64,000 nt of DNA, from contig CANTUZ010000003.1 in NCBI GenBank assembly GCA_947846985.1, forward strand, positions 55,128,096-55,192,095, read 5' to 3'. The notes under the pieces were generated by a model. It was not told the DNA's origin. It saw only the letters and a program-made list of their open reading frames with translations, and made no database searches. This document shows positions 40,201 to 49,034 of the stretch, piece after piece. A program made the position numbers and the translations under genes. How positions within the stretch are numbered: the stretch's first letter is position 1; each line of letters starts with the position of its first letter. The DNA comes from Fratercula arctica (taxonomy: Eukaryota > Chordata > Aves > Charadriiformes > Alcidae).

Positions 40201-43200
40201 AAATTAGTAGAAACTGAAATTGCTGTTACCTGATGGAGTTGTTGATGTGGCCAAGTTGACCGCTTGTACATGCATTTGCATGTTTTTTTCAGGTATACTC
40301 TGCTTTTCTTGGATATCACTATGTGTAACATTAAATAACATCATAATATTGCATGGCTATTTTCCATGCTGTTGAAATTAAAAGTATGCGAAATTTAACT
40401 ACTGCCAGCTGGTCAAGACATTGATTTGTCTTGTGATGATAAAGAAAGGCAGAACATTGCCAAGTGAAGTCAGAAATTAAGATTGTATTGAAATAATTTA
40501 AAATTAACTCATAATTGGGATTTAACACAGTGTTTCTAGTTGTTTTTCACTCTTTAGACTAGTAATTCCTACTAAGTTTAAGAGGAAAAATTAGCTTTGG
40601 CGTTTCTGTGTTTTGTTCCTTTTTTTTAATTTTTTTTTTTTTTTAAGAGAATGCACAGAATCAAAGCATCTAAAAGCATCTGTTAGAAATGAAGTCCTGT
40701 AAACAGGGTGTAATAAGACTGCCAATGTGCTTTAAGATTAACAATTAACTCTGGTGACTGTAGCAAATAACAACAAAGCATGCATAGTCTTGGGTAGACA
40801 TATAAAACTGTTAGAAAAAAACAGCGTCTAAAGCATTATTAAATCATACTACAGAGTAAAAACCAGAGAGGTAAAGCTATATGTGAAGAGTCATAAAAGT
40901 AGAGATTACTCGAATGGATGTATTAGAGGGGAATTACTTGTATATATTGAAATGTTACAAGAGTAAGTGTAAGTTTACAGATATCCATACTGGATTTCCT
41001 CTGCCTGTGAGGTGAACAGAAAACTTTTCTGACTTCATATATCATTATTGCATATTTCTGAATATAAATAAATATCAGCATAGCTGCCATTTGTTTTAAT
41101 AAGACTAGATAAAGGGTATGCATACTGACTGATGACAAAAAGATGTTAACAGGGGCTGATAACAACAGTATGTGACCACTGCAGTCAACTTCAGATTAAA
41201 ATCTGAATATATTTCATTTTTAGAGAAATTTAACTCAAGTCCTTATTTGCAGTAGTACTTGGGGTAAGAATATAAATGTCAACATTTCGGCTGAGATTTT
41301 GATAGTTTTGTTATAAGGATTTTTTCCAGTCTTAGCTCCCCTCCCCCCCTCCCCCCCCCCTCCCCCCCTCCCCCCCCCCCTCCCCCCCCCCCGCATTTTT
41401 TTTTTTTTCTTTTTATTGGAATAAGACGCCTTCTACTTCCCTGTAGCTACAGGGTAAAACCAAAATGTAGTGTCTAATTTTTACTTCTGCTTCCCTTCCT
41501 AATATCTTGGATTAATGCTCTAAATTTCATTCATTTCCCCTCTTTACTTCAGATGATTTTACTCACTGGATGGAAGGTGCAAAGGAAATTATCACGAGTG
41601 CTTACGGCTGTAGCAAACCTTTGGTTTTGAGTCTTTGGTGATGTTTGTCTTTTATTATTTCTCTCCCTTACTTCAAATTGTAACTATCTATCTGAGAAAT
41701 ATTAACTGCTATTGAAGAAAGCCTTAAATAGAGAGTTAGCTGGTACTTCTATTACCTTGTAGTATTTCAGCAGAACCGTTCTGTTCTAAATACCTTTGTT
41801 GCATCATTTTTAAAGCTGAAATACTTTTCTCATCTATTTTTTATTCTAGGTCTTAAATGTTTTAGTGCAAGGTTTAAAAAAGTTATTTATGATGTGCTTA
41901 CAGCACTGTATTCACTTAAGATTATAAACACACATCTTGCTCTGCATGAGATGTGATAGTGTTCTAAAGATTGTCCGGCATGTATCATCTATTGCTTCTG
42001 GAGTTTTTAAAATTCAGATTGATGTCTTCTGGTGGGGCACTTTTACATTCAAGAGTGATGGTTCTCTTTGTCAGTTTATGTGGAGAGTTTCTCTTTGTAG
42101 TCAACCCTTTTCTGCATTTTCAGTGAACTACAGCTTTGTCTGCACTGTACTTTATATGCCACAATATAATAGTCAGAAAGGTTGTTTTTTGTCTAAGTGT
42201 TATTCCATTAAAGTGGATAAAAATCCTCAATTTAAAATTTGCATAAATGAATGTCTTAAAGGATTTAAGGGGTCTGCGTACTTTCCACTTTAGGTTATTT
42301 GCTGATGAAAGTTATTGAATTCTTAACATATTTATTGTCCATTCAGTAAAGCTGTGACCTGCTTTTCCCATCAGAAATAGAGAGTGAGATGGTTGTGTGT
42401 ATGTTTTTTATTTGTATCTATTCCCTCTGGCAAAATTCTGCCAGATCAATAATCTGCATCAAATTTAATTTGATTGCATTTGGTACATGGTTGTAGTGCT
42501 ATTTGATTTACTCACAATTGCTGTAATTATGTTGAACATCTTGCAATAGCAAAAATATGAGAGCAAGAAATTTGGTGCAAAGCACAGACCCTGGGATTCA
42601 TTGGGTTTGTTGTATAGATGACTTGTGGGAGTTTAATTCATCCAAAGACTGGATCTTTGCAGAGGGCTGCTTGATCTTTTAACACAAAGTCTGTATGGAA
42701 AGAGATTCCAGCTGTGCTGCCTGCTTGTCCTGTCTAAGATCCAGATGTTTTAAAAACAATCTTTAGCTTCTGCTAATTTGTACTTGCCTAGCATACTGCC
42801 AGAGCCCCACATCACTGACCTCCTGGCTTGGTGTTGAAGAGAATGTGTGGCAACTTGGGGGTTCTTGGTATTACGTTGTTCCAATGTTTCATCCAAGACA
42901 TTGCACTGCCTTGGTAAGACAGGATAGCTGGAACTGAATTCTTAAATCTTTCTGCCCTGTACTGTCTTGGTTTCCATATTTGTTTTTCTGAACTGATGGC
43001 ATCTCCTTAGGGTTTGTACTGGGATGAAACAGACTGTTTTTGGCAAAGTCTCGGAACCGAAACCTTGTTTTCAGGGTTTTTGCAGCTTGCCTCACAGATG
43101 TTGTGACTGCTTTAGAGTTGTTCTGCACAGTATTCTTGGGCACGGACAAGTGTCTCAGGAATGCTTTTATCTCGGTTTCAGGAGTGTGTTTATCTCCTGC

Positions 43201-44482
43201 TTACCATTACCCGTCAGCATGATCGGTGGAGTGAGGGTGCTGCCACACCAGAGCTTGAGTCCGGCTTCTTGATGGTTTTGATGTTTCTGTGACATTTTGA
43301 GTCTCTGTCATGTTTGGGAATAGGGATCTTGATGTTCAAATAGATAACAAGACAAACGTATTTCCTCAAATAGGAACGTTTTCCTCTTTTAATTGTGTGT
43401 TGATTATAAGGCATTGGTCATTTGGGTTGTGTAATGCATTATTCATTGAAGAGGCATTGAAGTTTGACTTACAATGATCCATATTGTGCATTGAGAAGAG
43501 TAAATCAGCATTCATGTTCATCTGATCTTAAGTTTTCAATCTGGTTGCTGGCGGAGTCACTAGTGATGACAATTACTTGTGGATGTCTGTCCATGTGGAA
43601 CTGCAGAGAGAAAGCTGGTTTCTTTAAGTACTTTGCCAAATACCCTTCCTATGATATATTTTCAGCAGCTGCACACAGAAGAAAAATGAACATTTCCTAG
43701 GCTGCATCTTGAATTTTGGCTGCATCCTGATTCCAAGTCAAAATCAGACAGAAGGGTGTGCCAAACCTCCACCTTTTGTTTTACTTCCTCCTTTCTGCTG
43801 TGGTTTCCACAAGAAAGCATGGGGTGGAGGGGAGCGGTGGCAGGCAGTGGTCAGGAGCTTGAGGTCAGGACCAGCAACTTTGCCTGTGCTGTGGGATGTG
43901 CCCACCAGAGTTTCCAGTAGTCTGTATAGTTTGCAGACGTCTAGGTCAACTACAGCTCCTCTTCAAGTCTTTTCCTCAGTTTTCACTGTTGAGGGAAGAT
44001 ACGCCTGTGAAGGATACTAAAGAATACTTGAAACTGCATTTTGTGTTCAAGCTACTTAACACCTCAGCTATTTACTTGGGGTTTTTTTTGAGGTACGCCC
44101 CAAAAGGCTGTTTTTATCCTCTTCAGCTCTCTGTATTGATCAACTGCAGAAATTCCTATATTTTGCACTGCTAATACAAATGCTTGTGTTTGTATGCATG
44201 CATATATGTATATGTTTTTCCAGGCACTTCCTTTGCTTGATATTTCATTTATTAGTAATTCCTTTCTGTTTGCTCTTGCAGCTGGCAGACTTCCGAGAGG
44301 TCGTCTCGCGGATGCTGGGCCTCAACATTGCCAGCCTGGCTCTTCCTGACTATGAAATCATTACACGTCTTGAAGGGTTGATTCACTCTCATCACCACCA
44401 CTACTTCCCCTGTGTCTGCCTCAAAGACGTGACAAGGGCACCAGAGGAACACTCACCAAGAAACGTGCAGCTTCTTCACTGA
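1119..44482 (+). CDS. CCDC170: CCDC170, coiled-coil domain containing 170 (11 exons, spliced)
   Basis: Spliced gene, shown here as its full coding span. The exons are 1119-1202, 8215-8346, 11665-11921, 16724-16868, 18677-18862, 27383-27700, 34276-34476, 36221-36394, 37127-37369, 38258-38494 and 44282-44482. They join in one frame to 725 codons plus TGA, with GT..AG at every intron. The predicted protein is a hydrophilic, Glu/Lys/Leu/Gln-rich coiled coil over most of its length. It has a low-complexity Ala/Arg/Ser N-terminus and a distinct C-terminal segment containing LPDYEII and a His cluster. Exon order, length and sequence match human CCDC170 (about 715 residues, 11 exons). Human CCDC170 has been reported on Golgi-associated microtubules and influences microtubule stability, and ESR1-CCDC170 fusions occur in breast cancer. 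Expression in ciliated tissue fits the X-box-like promoter motifs but is inference. The start was chosen for its Kozak context (GCCACCATGA) and because human has a similar short leader before the conserved EE(S/T)xD block. No frameshift or premature stop is present. Confidence 0.95.
1377..1398 (+). repeat. GGGCC pentamer repeat, G-quadruplex-capable
   Basis: Four tandem GGGCC units followed by GG. The four GGG runs separated by two-base loops meet the usual G-quadruplex pattern. The tract is in the first 200 bases of intron 1. Confidence 0.7.
4839..4855. repeat. Poly(C) run
   Basis: Seventeen uninterrupted cytosines after a CT-rich lead-in (TCTTCTCCCTTCCTCT). Low-complexity sequence in intron 1. 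Confidence 0.9.
8215..8346 (+). CDS. CCDC170: CCDC170 exon 2 (residues 29-72)
   Basis: The acceptor follows a pyrimidine tract (TGTCTTCCCAG|GAATCT) and the donor is GAG|GTACAT. The 44 codons are phase 0 at both ends. The exon carries the conserved [11 protein letters not shown] block and then [16 protein letters not shown], the start of the first long coiled coil. Confidence 0.95.
8347..11664 (+). other. CCDC170 intron 2
   Basis: A 3.3-kb phase-0 intron with no recognisable interspersed repeat. There is a short CTG-type run (about 10198-10211) within a locally GC-richer part at 10050-10450. The open frames there (9976-10260, 10262-10471) are unsupported. Confidence 0.8.
11665..11921 (+). CDS. 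CCDC170: CCDC170 exon 3 (residues 73-157 and two bases of codon 158)
   Basis: The acceptor is TCTGTCTATAG|CTTCTTG and the donor AA|GTAAGA. The 257-nt length leaves two bases (AA) of codon 158, so intron 3 is the only phase-2 intron. The exon encodes heptad-rich [20 protein letters not shown] and [11 protein letters not shown], aligning without gaps to the human protein. Confidence 0.95.
12825..12829. repeat. Target-site duplication CCCAC, left copy
   Basis: Identical to 13336-13340; the two copies bracket the solo LTR exactly. Confidence 0.7.
12830..13335 (-). mobile_element. Solo LTR of an endogenous retrovirus, ERVL-like
   Basis: A 506-bp element that starts TGT and ends ACA on the + strand and is flanked on both sides by the 5-bp duplication CCCAC (12825-12829 and 13336-13340). 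Read on the minus strand it has the order expected of an LTR. An A/G-rich U3 comes first, then a TATA box (TATATAAG, 12963-12970). A short R follows with a GC-richer segment containing CAGCGCTG, then AATAAA (12872-12877) and a short U5 ending TTACA. No internal retroviral coding sequence adjoins it, so the provirus has recombined to a solo LTR. The 5-bp duplication suggests class III (ERVL). The family name is not determined. Confidence 0.75.
13336..13340. repeat. Target-site duplication CCCAC, right copy
   Basis: Identical to 12825-12829, directly after the terminal ACA of the LTR. Confidence 0.7.
13848..13884. repeat. A-rich low-complexity tract
   Basis: A runs broken by single G residues, ending in a 15-base A run. 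It is not attached to a recognisable retroelement. Confidence 0.8.
16220..16519 (-). other. Antisense coding-like open stretch in intron 3
   Basis: On the minus strand a pyrimidine-rich acceptor-like sequence (CTTTGCTTTTGGCTAG) is followed directly by 99 open codons and TAG. The predicted peptide is Lys/Gln/Ser/Glu-rich (for example [20 protein letters not shown] and [12 protein letters not shown]). I do not recognise a family. A hydrophilic reading is expected from an A-rich strand, and open frames of this length occur by chance in 64 kb. It is listed only because of the splice-like left edge. Confidence 0.2.
16724..16868 (+). CDS. CCDC170: CCDC170 exon 4 (end of codon 158 to residue 206)
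   Basis: The acceptor is CTGTCTGACTAG|TAAATA; the first T completes codon 158 as AAT (Asn). The donor is AAG|GTGATT. The exon encodes [10 protein letters not shown] and [15 protein letters not shown], matching the human spacing exactly across the split codon, which confirms the unusual phase. Confidence 0.93.
16869..18676 (+). other. CCDC170 intron 4
   Basis: A 1.8-kb phase-0 intron, AT-rich, with no repeat or RNA gene recognised. A 131-codon open frame at 18030-18425 ends 250 bases before exon 5 and is not in-frame coding sequence of the gene. Confidence 0.8.
18677..18862 (+). CDS. CCDC170: CCDC170 exon 5 (residues 207-268)
   Basis: The acceptor is TTTCCCAAG|GTCTCT and the donor AAG|GTACAT. 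The 62 codons are phase 0 at both ends. It contains one of the most conserved blocks of the family, [18 protein letters not shown], followed by EVTKEQKKA. Confidence 0.95.
22884..23846 (-). mobile_element. CR1 LINE fragment, 5'-truncated, with 3' part of ORF2
   Basis: A reverse-oriented CR1 non-LTR retrotransposon. Its 3' end is at the low-coordinate side (ATAGAATCATTTAGGTTAG). Minus-strand frames encode the C-terminal end of the ORF2 reverse transcriptase protein: [47 protein letters not shown], and in another frame [10 protein letters not shown] and VVESPSLE. Frame changes and stops show it is dead. The 5' edge stops within the reverse transcriptase region near the GVPQGS-type block (about 23790-23846). 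5' truncation is typical of CR1. Confidence 0.93.
23943..24053. repeat. T/G-rich low-complexity tract between two CR1 copies
   Basis: Repeated GTTT, GGTT and GTT units with long T runs (for example around 23978-24050). The opposite strand is a poly(A/C)-like tract. It probably arose by slippage, not from a retroelement tail, since avian CR1 ends in a short octamer-type repeat and not poly(A). Confidence 0.8.
24155..24556 (-). mobile_element. CR1 LINE fragment, 3' end
   Basis: A second reverse-oriented CR1, of a different subfamily from the copy at 22884. Its 3' end reads TTCACAGAATCACAGAATGG followed by the conserved GGTTGGAAGGGACCTTAAAG region. The minus strand encodes the last part of ORF2 ([40 protein letters not shown]). 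About 400 bp remain. Confidence 0.93.
25800..25901. repeat. T/G-rich tract with a 12-base G run
   Basis: Alternating T runs and G runs, including a 12-base G run at about 25809-25820 and a run of about 18 T at 25883-25900. Low complexity in intron 5. Confidence 0.85.
27383..27700 (+). CDS. CCDC170: CCDC170 exon 6 (residues 269-374)
   Basis: The acceptor is GTATTTTAG|GATCTT and the donor ATA|GTAAGT, close to consensus. This is the largest coding exon (106 codons). It encodes the coiled coil [20 protein letters not shown] Gly/Ser/Lys-rich interruption near residues 347-355 ([11 protein letters not shown]) follows, corresponding to the hinge in the human protein, and then a further helix. Confidence 0.95.
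27701..34275 (+). other. CCDC170 intron 6
   Basis: A 6.6-kb phase-0 intron, AT-rich. A short CT run lies at about 29495-29508. A somewhat GC-richer part at 32480-33180 holds overlapping open frames on both strands (32518-32877 plus, 32925-33203 minus) with no family I recognise. No CR1 or RNA gene was seen. Confidence 0.8.
34276..34476 (+). CDS. CCDC170: CCDC170 exon 7 (residues 375-441)
   Basis: The acceptor is GCTCCCTAG|ATGGTA and the donor CAAAAA|GTAGTT, a weak donor because an A sits at -1. The 67 codons are phase 0. It begins [12 protein letters not shown], which could serve as an internal start in truncated isoforms, and ends LKLEKQK. Confidence 0.95.
34477..36220 (+). other. CCDC170 intron 7
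   Basis: A 1.7-kb phase-0 intron with a T tract at about 35388-35400. Open frames on both strands at 35366-35812 are unsupported. Nothing else was recognised. Confidence 0.8.
36221..36394 (+). CDS. CCDC170: CCDC170 exon 8 (residues 442-499)
   Basis: The acceptor is CTTTTCTTAG|TATCTG and the donor AAG|GTAGGC; 58 codons, phase 0. It encodes the very conserved [33 protein letters not shown] and [12 protein letters not shown]. This part is less regularly heptad-like than its neighbours and may form a small folded segment within the coiled coil. Confidence 0.95.
36395..37126 (+). other. CCDC170 intron 8
   Basis: A 0.7-kb phase-0 intron, the shortest of the gene. AT-rich with no repeat recognised. 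Confidence 0.85.
37127..37369 (+). CDS. CCDC170: CCDC170 exon 9 (residues 500-580)
   Basis: The acceptor is TAAAACTAG|TTGAAG, with a T-rich tract further upstream. The donor AAG|GTGAGT is consensus. The 81 codons are phase 0 and encode continuous coiled coil: [20 protein letters not shown] and then [10 protein letters not shown]. Confidence 0.95.
37370..38257 (+). other. CCDC170 intron 9
   Basis: A 0.9-kb phase-0 intron. AT-rich with no repeat or RNA gene recognised. Confidence 0.85.
38258..38494 (+). CDS. CCDC170: CCDC170 exon 10 (residues 581-659)
   Basis: The acceptor is TATTGCAG|ATCAAA and the donor CAG|GTAGGT; 79 codons, phase 0. It is a Lys/Glu-rich coiled coil with [18 protein letters not shown] and [13 protein letters not shown]. 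Confidence 0.95.
41336..41411. repeat. Long C-rich tract followed by T tract
   Basis: Positions 41336-41392 consist only of C with single T interruptions every 7 to 11 bases; a GCA step and a T run follow. The minus strand has at least five runs of six or more G, so it could form a G-quadruplex, and the + strand an i-motif. Runs of this kind are prone to slippage and sequencing error, so the exact length is uncertain. Confidence 0.85.
42889..43311 (-). pseudogene. Possible decayed antisense coding stretch in intron 10
   Basis: On the minus strand one frame runs 141 codons from an ATG at 43311 to a stop at 42889. It is broken by two TAA codons one codon apart (43207-43209 and 43201-43203). 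Its residues are hydrophilic and varied ([56 protein letters not shown]). I do not recognise a parent protein. It could be a degraded retrocopy or exon, or chance; avian genomes have few retrocopies, which argues for caution. Confidence 0.2.
44282..44482 (+). CDS. CCDC170: CCDC170 exon 11, terminal coding exon (residues 660-725)
   Basis: The acceptor is TTTGCTCTTGCAG|CTGGCA. It encodes [15 protein letters not shown] and [13 protein letters not shown], the His cluster HSHHHHYF near residues 694-701, then CVCLKDVT and the terminal QLLH, followed by TGA. The segment is not typical coiled coil and is well conserved with human, including the last four residues. It has higher GC than the surrounding intron. 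Confidence 0.95.
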   Translation: MADFREVVSRMLGLNIASLALPDYEIITRLEGLIHSHHHHYFPCVCLKDVTRAPEEHSPRNVQLLH

Positions 44483-44880
44483 AACACACGTTTTGTAAGG
44501 AGACAGAACAAAGTAAAATTTTTTTTTTAGTGCTCCCCTACCTGCTAGACATGGATAGAAAACAGATATTTATTTCTGTTCCCTCCTCTACAGATACCAT
44601 CTTGGGCCGATTTTTAGTGTTTCAGTAGGGAGACTGAGTCGAACGGATACAGTAAAGCCCGCAGCCTAGAGACAGCAAACAGAAAATCCCCGGGCAGCAT
44701 AGTACTTCTGGTATGAAAATGATAGGCAACATGTGAACAATGTATAGCCCTTCGTTTTCATTGCAGAGGCACTGAAGGCATGGGCCACCAGAGGTCAGTT
44801 CACAGTCTTGGGAAATACTTGGCAATGAGTGTCAGCTTCAGTGACATTCCTTGTGCTTTGCCTCTGGGTGACAGGGATGA

Positions 44881-44886
44881 AATAAA
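44881..44886 (+). terminator. Possible proximal poly(A) signal
   Basis: An AATAAA about 400 bases after the stop codon, followed by a G/T-rich stretch (CTGGGGGTTGTCC). It could give a short 3' UTR isoform. Confidence 0.4.
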
Positions 44887-45418
44887 CTGGGGGTTGTCCT
44901 GCTGCTGTTCCACTTGCAAAATGGACTGCTCTGCATTTTGACACATGAGGACTTGAGCTTCAAGAGAGTTAGCTGAAAGTTAGACAGAGGACTATCACAA
45001 TTTTGGAACAAGGGATTTTTTTTTTCTTCTGTTGTTTTCCTTAGTCTGCTCTTGTGCCAAAACAAAAAGTTATGCTTTTTCAGCAAAGGCTGTTTCACAG
45101 GGTCCAGCCATGTGCCTGGCGTAGATATATTTGGTAAAATTGCATGTCGGCCTTGGTCATGATGCCTTGAAAATTTTTCTTCTGGCTCCCGTATTCTTTG
45201 GGCAATTAGTCCATAGGCCAAATAAGGGGCACATCTGAGTTAATAAGTTACTTTAAAATGCTTATCTGCTACAGAAAATAGTTGAATTACTGCAGTTTTT
45301 ATTTTCAGAAAAGGAATGATGAGGTGTCCAAAATCACCTCTTAATCACAAAATCTGCTTGTCTATTACCCTTTCTGAATGTTGTTAAATTTCGTGATTTT
45401 TTTCAAAGAAATTTGAAC

Positions 45419-45424
45419 AATAAA
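45419..45424 (+). terminator. Likely main poly(A) signal of CCDC170
   Basis: A canonical AATAAA, followed about 35 bases later by a U-rich downstream element (TTCTG followed by a T run). Cleavage is expected near 45435-45450. Confidence 0.65.
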
Positions 45425-45445
45425 ACCGTTTTAATGCCACACTCA

Positions 45446-48400
45446 AATGCGATTCTGTTTTTTTTTTTTTATTTGTCTCTTCCATTTATATATTTTATAT
45501 GGGTGTGTAAAACAGTAGGGCTTACCTATTTATTTCTGACCATTGTGAACTTCCTAAAGTATCTCCGCAAATGATAATCCACTCACTAAAACTGAGCACA
45601 TAATTTTAAGAAAAATGAGACTTTTTCAAGTAACTGTGGTAATTTTGGTATCTGGTTAGGGACTCAAAACATTATAGATTGCTTTTATTTCACTTGCCTG
45701 TGAAGAATCATTTCTCAGTGACCTGTTAGTAAAAAAACCAAAAAACACCCAAGCTTGTGCAAAATCAGTCATTTGAGGAGATATGGTAAATCATATATTC
45801 TTATGCTCCTGTGGCTACCTAGATTAAAAAAAAATTCCATTCTTGTTTTATAATGTAACTTTTTTTTTGAAGTAAAGTGAATGGAATAAAGGAAAAAAGT
45901 TAATGTTAAGTTATATAGACTTAAACTTAGGAAAGCACCACAATTTCAAAGTAAAATAAAAGACTGAAATGTAAATATTTTTAGTCATGATACGTCGGTT
46001 GGGAATGTCATAATTTTCTAGTTCTTTGTGAGAGAATACAAGTAGTTTCAGCTTATGCTTTGCTCATTCTGTAGGCACTTCTGCTTGAGGTATTACTAAA
46101 CAACAAAACCCATTTTCTTCATCCACATTAATAAATATTATACAAAGCATATTTTGCCATATTTTGAAAGTTAAAAAACAGCATTAAAAAATTAGGTCCG
46201 CTCAGCCCACATAATACATTCATAACTTTAAGAAACAGTCTATGACAGTGCCAGTCATAAAGTAAGTATGCATATTTGGCCATATTTTACGGTTGTGAGG
46301 TGATTTCCTAATGTCACCCAGGAGACTGAAAAATCTCCTGCCGTGCTCAGCAGTCCTGTGTCCTGCCACCCCGTGACCAGCCGTGGCACCAGCAGTGAAG
46401 TTCCAGCCCCACAGAAGCCACCAGCAAAGTTCTCTGAATTACTTCAGAGGCGGCAGGTTTTCACATGGAGTTGGTAGCAAAGCTTGACTACTGTCTTGCA
46501 TATTAAGCCAACAGAAAGTAGAATAAGGGTTTTCTAATGCCTCGGTTTTCTTTCTTTTTTTTTTTTTTTTTTTTACACAGCGGATCTTTGTTTTTTGAAA
46601 TATTAATGCTAATGTTCATCAAGGAATATGACAATATGGCCTGTTAGCTGACTATTAATAGCCCCTGTATTTGTTTTACTTTTGGAAGAGTACCGACATC
46701 TTTATTCACTTAGCCAAAGCAAATACCAAAGAAAAAAAAAAAAAGTAAAGAAATAATTTGACATGAACAAAGTTCAGGTGATTTTTGACCCATGTAATTT
46801 AATTAACCCCTGAACAAAGTTTAAACTGACGTGCAATCTTTCTTTAAGGTTTGTTTTATACAACATTGAACTTAGTCTTCCTTTTGGAGAAAAAAAACTA
46901 AAACAGGCTTATGAATGTTTTCAACATTTGTTTCGAATGTTTTCAACATATTTTTTAAACCAAGATGTATTCAACACAAGACAGATCTGGTAGAAATCTG
47001 AAAGTGTGCATTAAGGCTTGTGTCAGCAGACACCCCTCTTTCAGTAGATTATTTTTACTTTGTTTCTATTAATAAAAGGTATGGGATTAAGAATTTGCTG
47101 TCTCTTCGTAATTACTCTTTTATTGTGGTAAAGGATTCTTGATTTATCAACAGAGTATATATATTAAAAAAAAAAAGTAATATGTGTGAAATCACAGAAT
47201 GGTACAGTTACAGGGCTAGGTTTTTTTCCTCCATGTGATAGCTGAACCAACTCTATTGAAGACAACTTCATTATTTCAGATTGGCAGTGTTAAAAAAGGA
47301 GAAATTCAGGAAATTAAAATGTTGCAGTCGTAGATACTTAATTGAAATAATGTATATGCCATAAAGATTTTACTAGTAAAATCACAACGCCCATAGAAAA
47401 ATGAGTGTTGTAACATAAGTGTATTAAAATATATGCAACTGAATTTTTGTCAGTACAGCATATAGTTGATAATGCATTTTTCAAAACACAGGATTAATGC
47501 AGTAGAACCACAATTCCTCAAAGAAATTAAGTGCAAAAGCATTAAAATGCTTTGCTGAATTAGAATTAGGAAGCATAAACACAGATCACATTAAATTACT
47601 CTTCGACTTATTTTGTGCTAGAGTTTATTATTACTGTATAAAGCAGTTTGCTTGCTTTTCCTCATTTTCTTTCTGTGGATGATGTGTGCATCATCTGCGT
47701 TTTCCCAGGGCTGTTCAGTTCCTGGATTTTTTTGCACATTATGATGGTGCAGGGGAGGGGAAATATGGATGACCCAAGTCATAATAGAATTCAAATAAAA
47801 AAGAGCAGGCGGTGAATCAGGCACGTTTCTGGAGAAAAAAAAACTACTGGATCTTCTGTTCTCCCAAACTTTTTCATAAGAAATAGGAGTATTTTTTAAG
47901 ACTACAGATGCTGACCATTTCTCTTGACCATCAAAGAGAAAAAGGGGGAGGAATGGAACAAAATGAAGTGAAATTCTCTGTGAATTTAGCGAAAAGGGAT
48001 CTCTGATATTAGTGAAGCATAGAAAACAAAATTAGTTAACTATGTGGAAAATAGAGGAAATGATAGTTTGCCAGAATAGAAATTGGAAAGAACATTCAAA
48101 CATAATCCTTTTCGAATGGAAGATTTCAGATTGCTTTGTTCTTCTGTCAAAACAAGTAAGAATCCTCTATGGCAATTCTGGGAGACAGGAGGATGACTTT
48201 ATTAGACTGTACTCATAATTACTCAGGAATAACTGAGTCAGAAATAAAAGATCTACAAAACAAGACAATTTGCTTGAACAAAACAGAGAACTTTTCTGAC
48301 AGTTTTAGTGTCAGCTAATGAGCCATGAGACGAAGAAGAACACTTCTTTTCAGAAGACAATAAATAAAACAGTTGAGAGATGTTTTCTTATTTTTTTTCC

Positions 48401-48601
48401 CCGGTGATTACTTACACTTTTGGTAAGTAGGAGAAACAAGAAAAAGAAGATTACAGTGTGAGCAAATGGGGCCCAAACTGTTACCTTTCAAGTGGTCCCA
48501 GGTAGAGAAACCAACTGTCAGATGGCTTTTGGTAATGCTGCGGATGGGACTGGAGAGCAGGAAATCTATCCAGGCTGGGAGATGGACAGGATCAGGCCCC
48601 T
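45446..48601. other. Intergenic, 3' of CCDC170
   Basis: AT-rich with T or A tracts (46556-46574, 46731-46744). A 15-base string GAATGTTTTCAACAT occurs twice at 46913-46950. A short CR1-like word (AATCACAGAATGGT) near 47190 has no CR1 sequence around it. No gene was recognised. Confidence 0.75.
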
Positions 48602-49034
48602 GGATATGTATGTGGAGCACCTCTCCTATGAGGACAGGCTGAGAGAGATGGGGTGGTTCAGCCTGGAGAAGAGAAGGCTCCCGGGAGACCTTATAGCGGC
48701 CTTTCAGTACCTAAAGGGGGCCTACAGGAAAGATGGGCACAGACTTTTTAGTAGGGCCTGTAGTGATAGGACAAGGGGTAATGGCTTTAAACTGCAAGAG
48801 GGTAGATTCAGAATAGATATAAGGAATAAATTTTTTACAGTGAGGGTGGTGAGACACTGGCACAGGTTGCCCAGAGAAGTGGCAGATGCCCCATCCCTGG
48901 AAACATTCAAGGTCAAGTTGGATGGGGCTTTGAGCAACCTGATGTAGATGAAGATGTCCCTGCTCACTGCAGGGGGGTTGGACTAGATGACCTTTAAAGG
49001 TCCCTTCTAACCCAACACATTCTATGATTCTGTA
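48602..49034 (+). mobile_element. CR1 LINE fragment, 3' end, plus orientation
   Basis: A forward-oriented CR1 whose 3' end is at 49034 (CATTCTATGATTCTGT). The + strand frame gives the end of ORF2: HLSYEDRLREMGWFSLEKRR, GDLIAAFQYLKGAYR, GNGFKLQEGRFRIDIRNKF, VVRHWHRLPREVADAPSLE. The frame stays open over most of the copy, suggesting it is younger than the two intronic copies. It is still only about 430 bp and cannot be autonomous. Confidence 0.94.

Larger units (their letters stand above)
38495..44281 (+). other. CCDC170 intron 10
   Basis: A 5.8-kb phase-0 intron. It holds a CT run at about 39918-39932, T tracts (39947-39957, 40620-40645), the C-rich tract at 41336-41392 and an antisense coding-like stretch at 42889-43311. 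No CR1 was seen. Confidence 0.85.
44483..45445 (+). other. CCDC170: CCDC170 3' untranslated region
   Basis: The region runs from the stop codon to the likely cleavage zone after the AATAAA at 45419-45424. A 127-codon antisense open frame (44838-45221) lies within it and looks like chance. Confidence 0.7.

Noticed and set aside
44838..45221. 127-codon antisense open frame in the CCDC170 3' UTR
   Set aside because: It has no similarity that I recognise, and UTR antisense frames of this length arise by chance.
47188..47210. CR1-like word AATCACAGAATGGT in intergenic DNA
   Set aside because: Only about 14 bases match and the following sequence does not continue into CR1.
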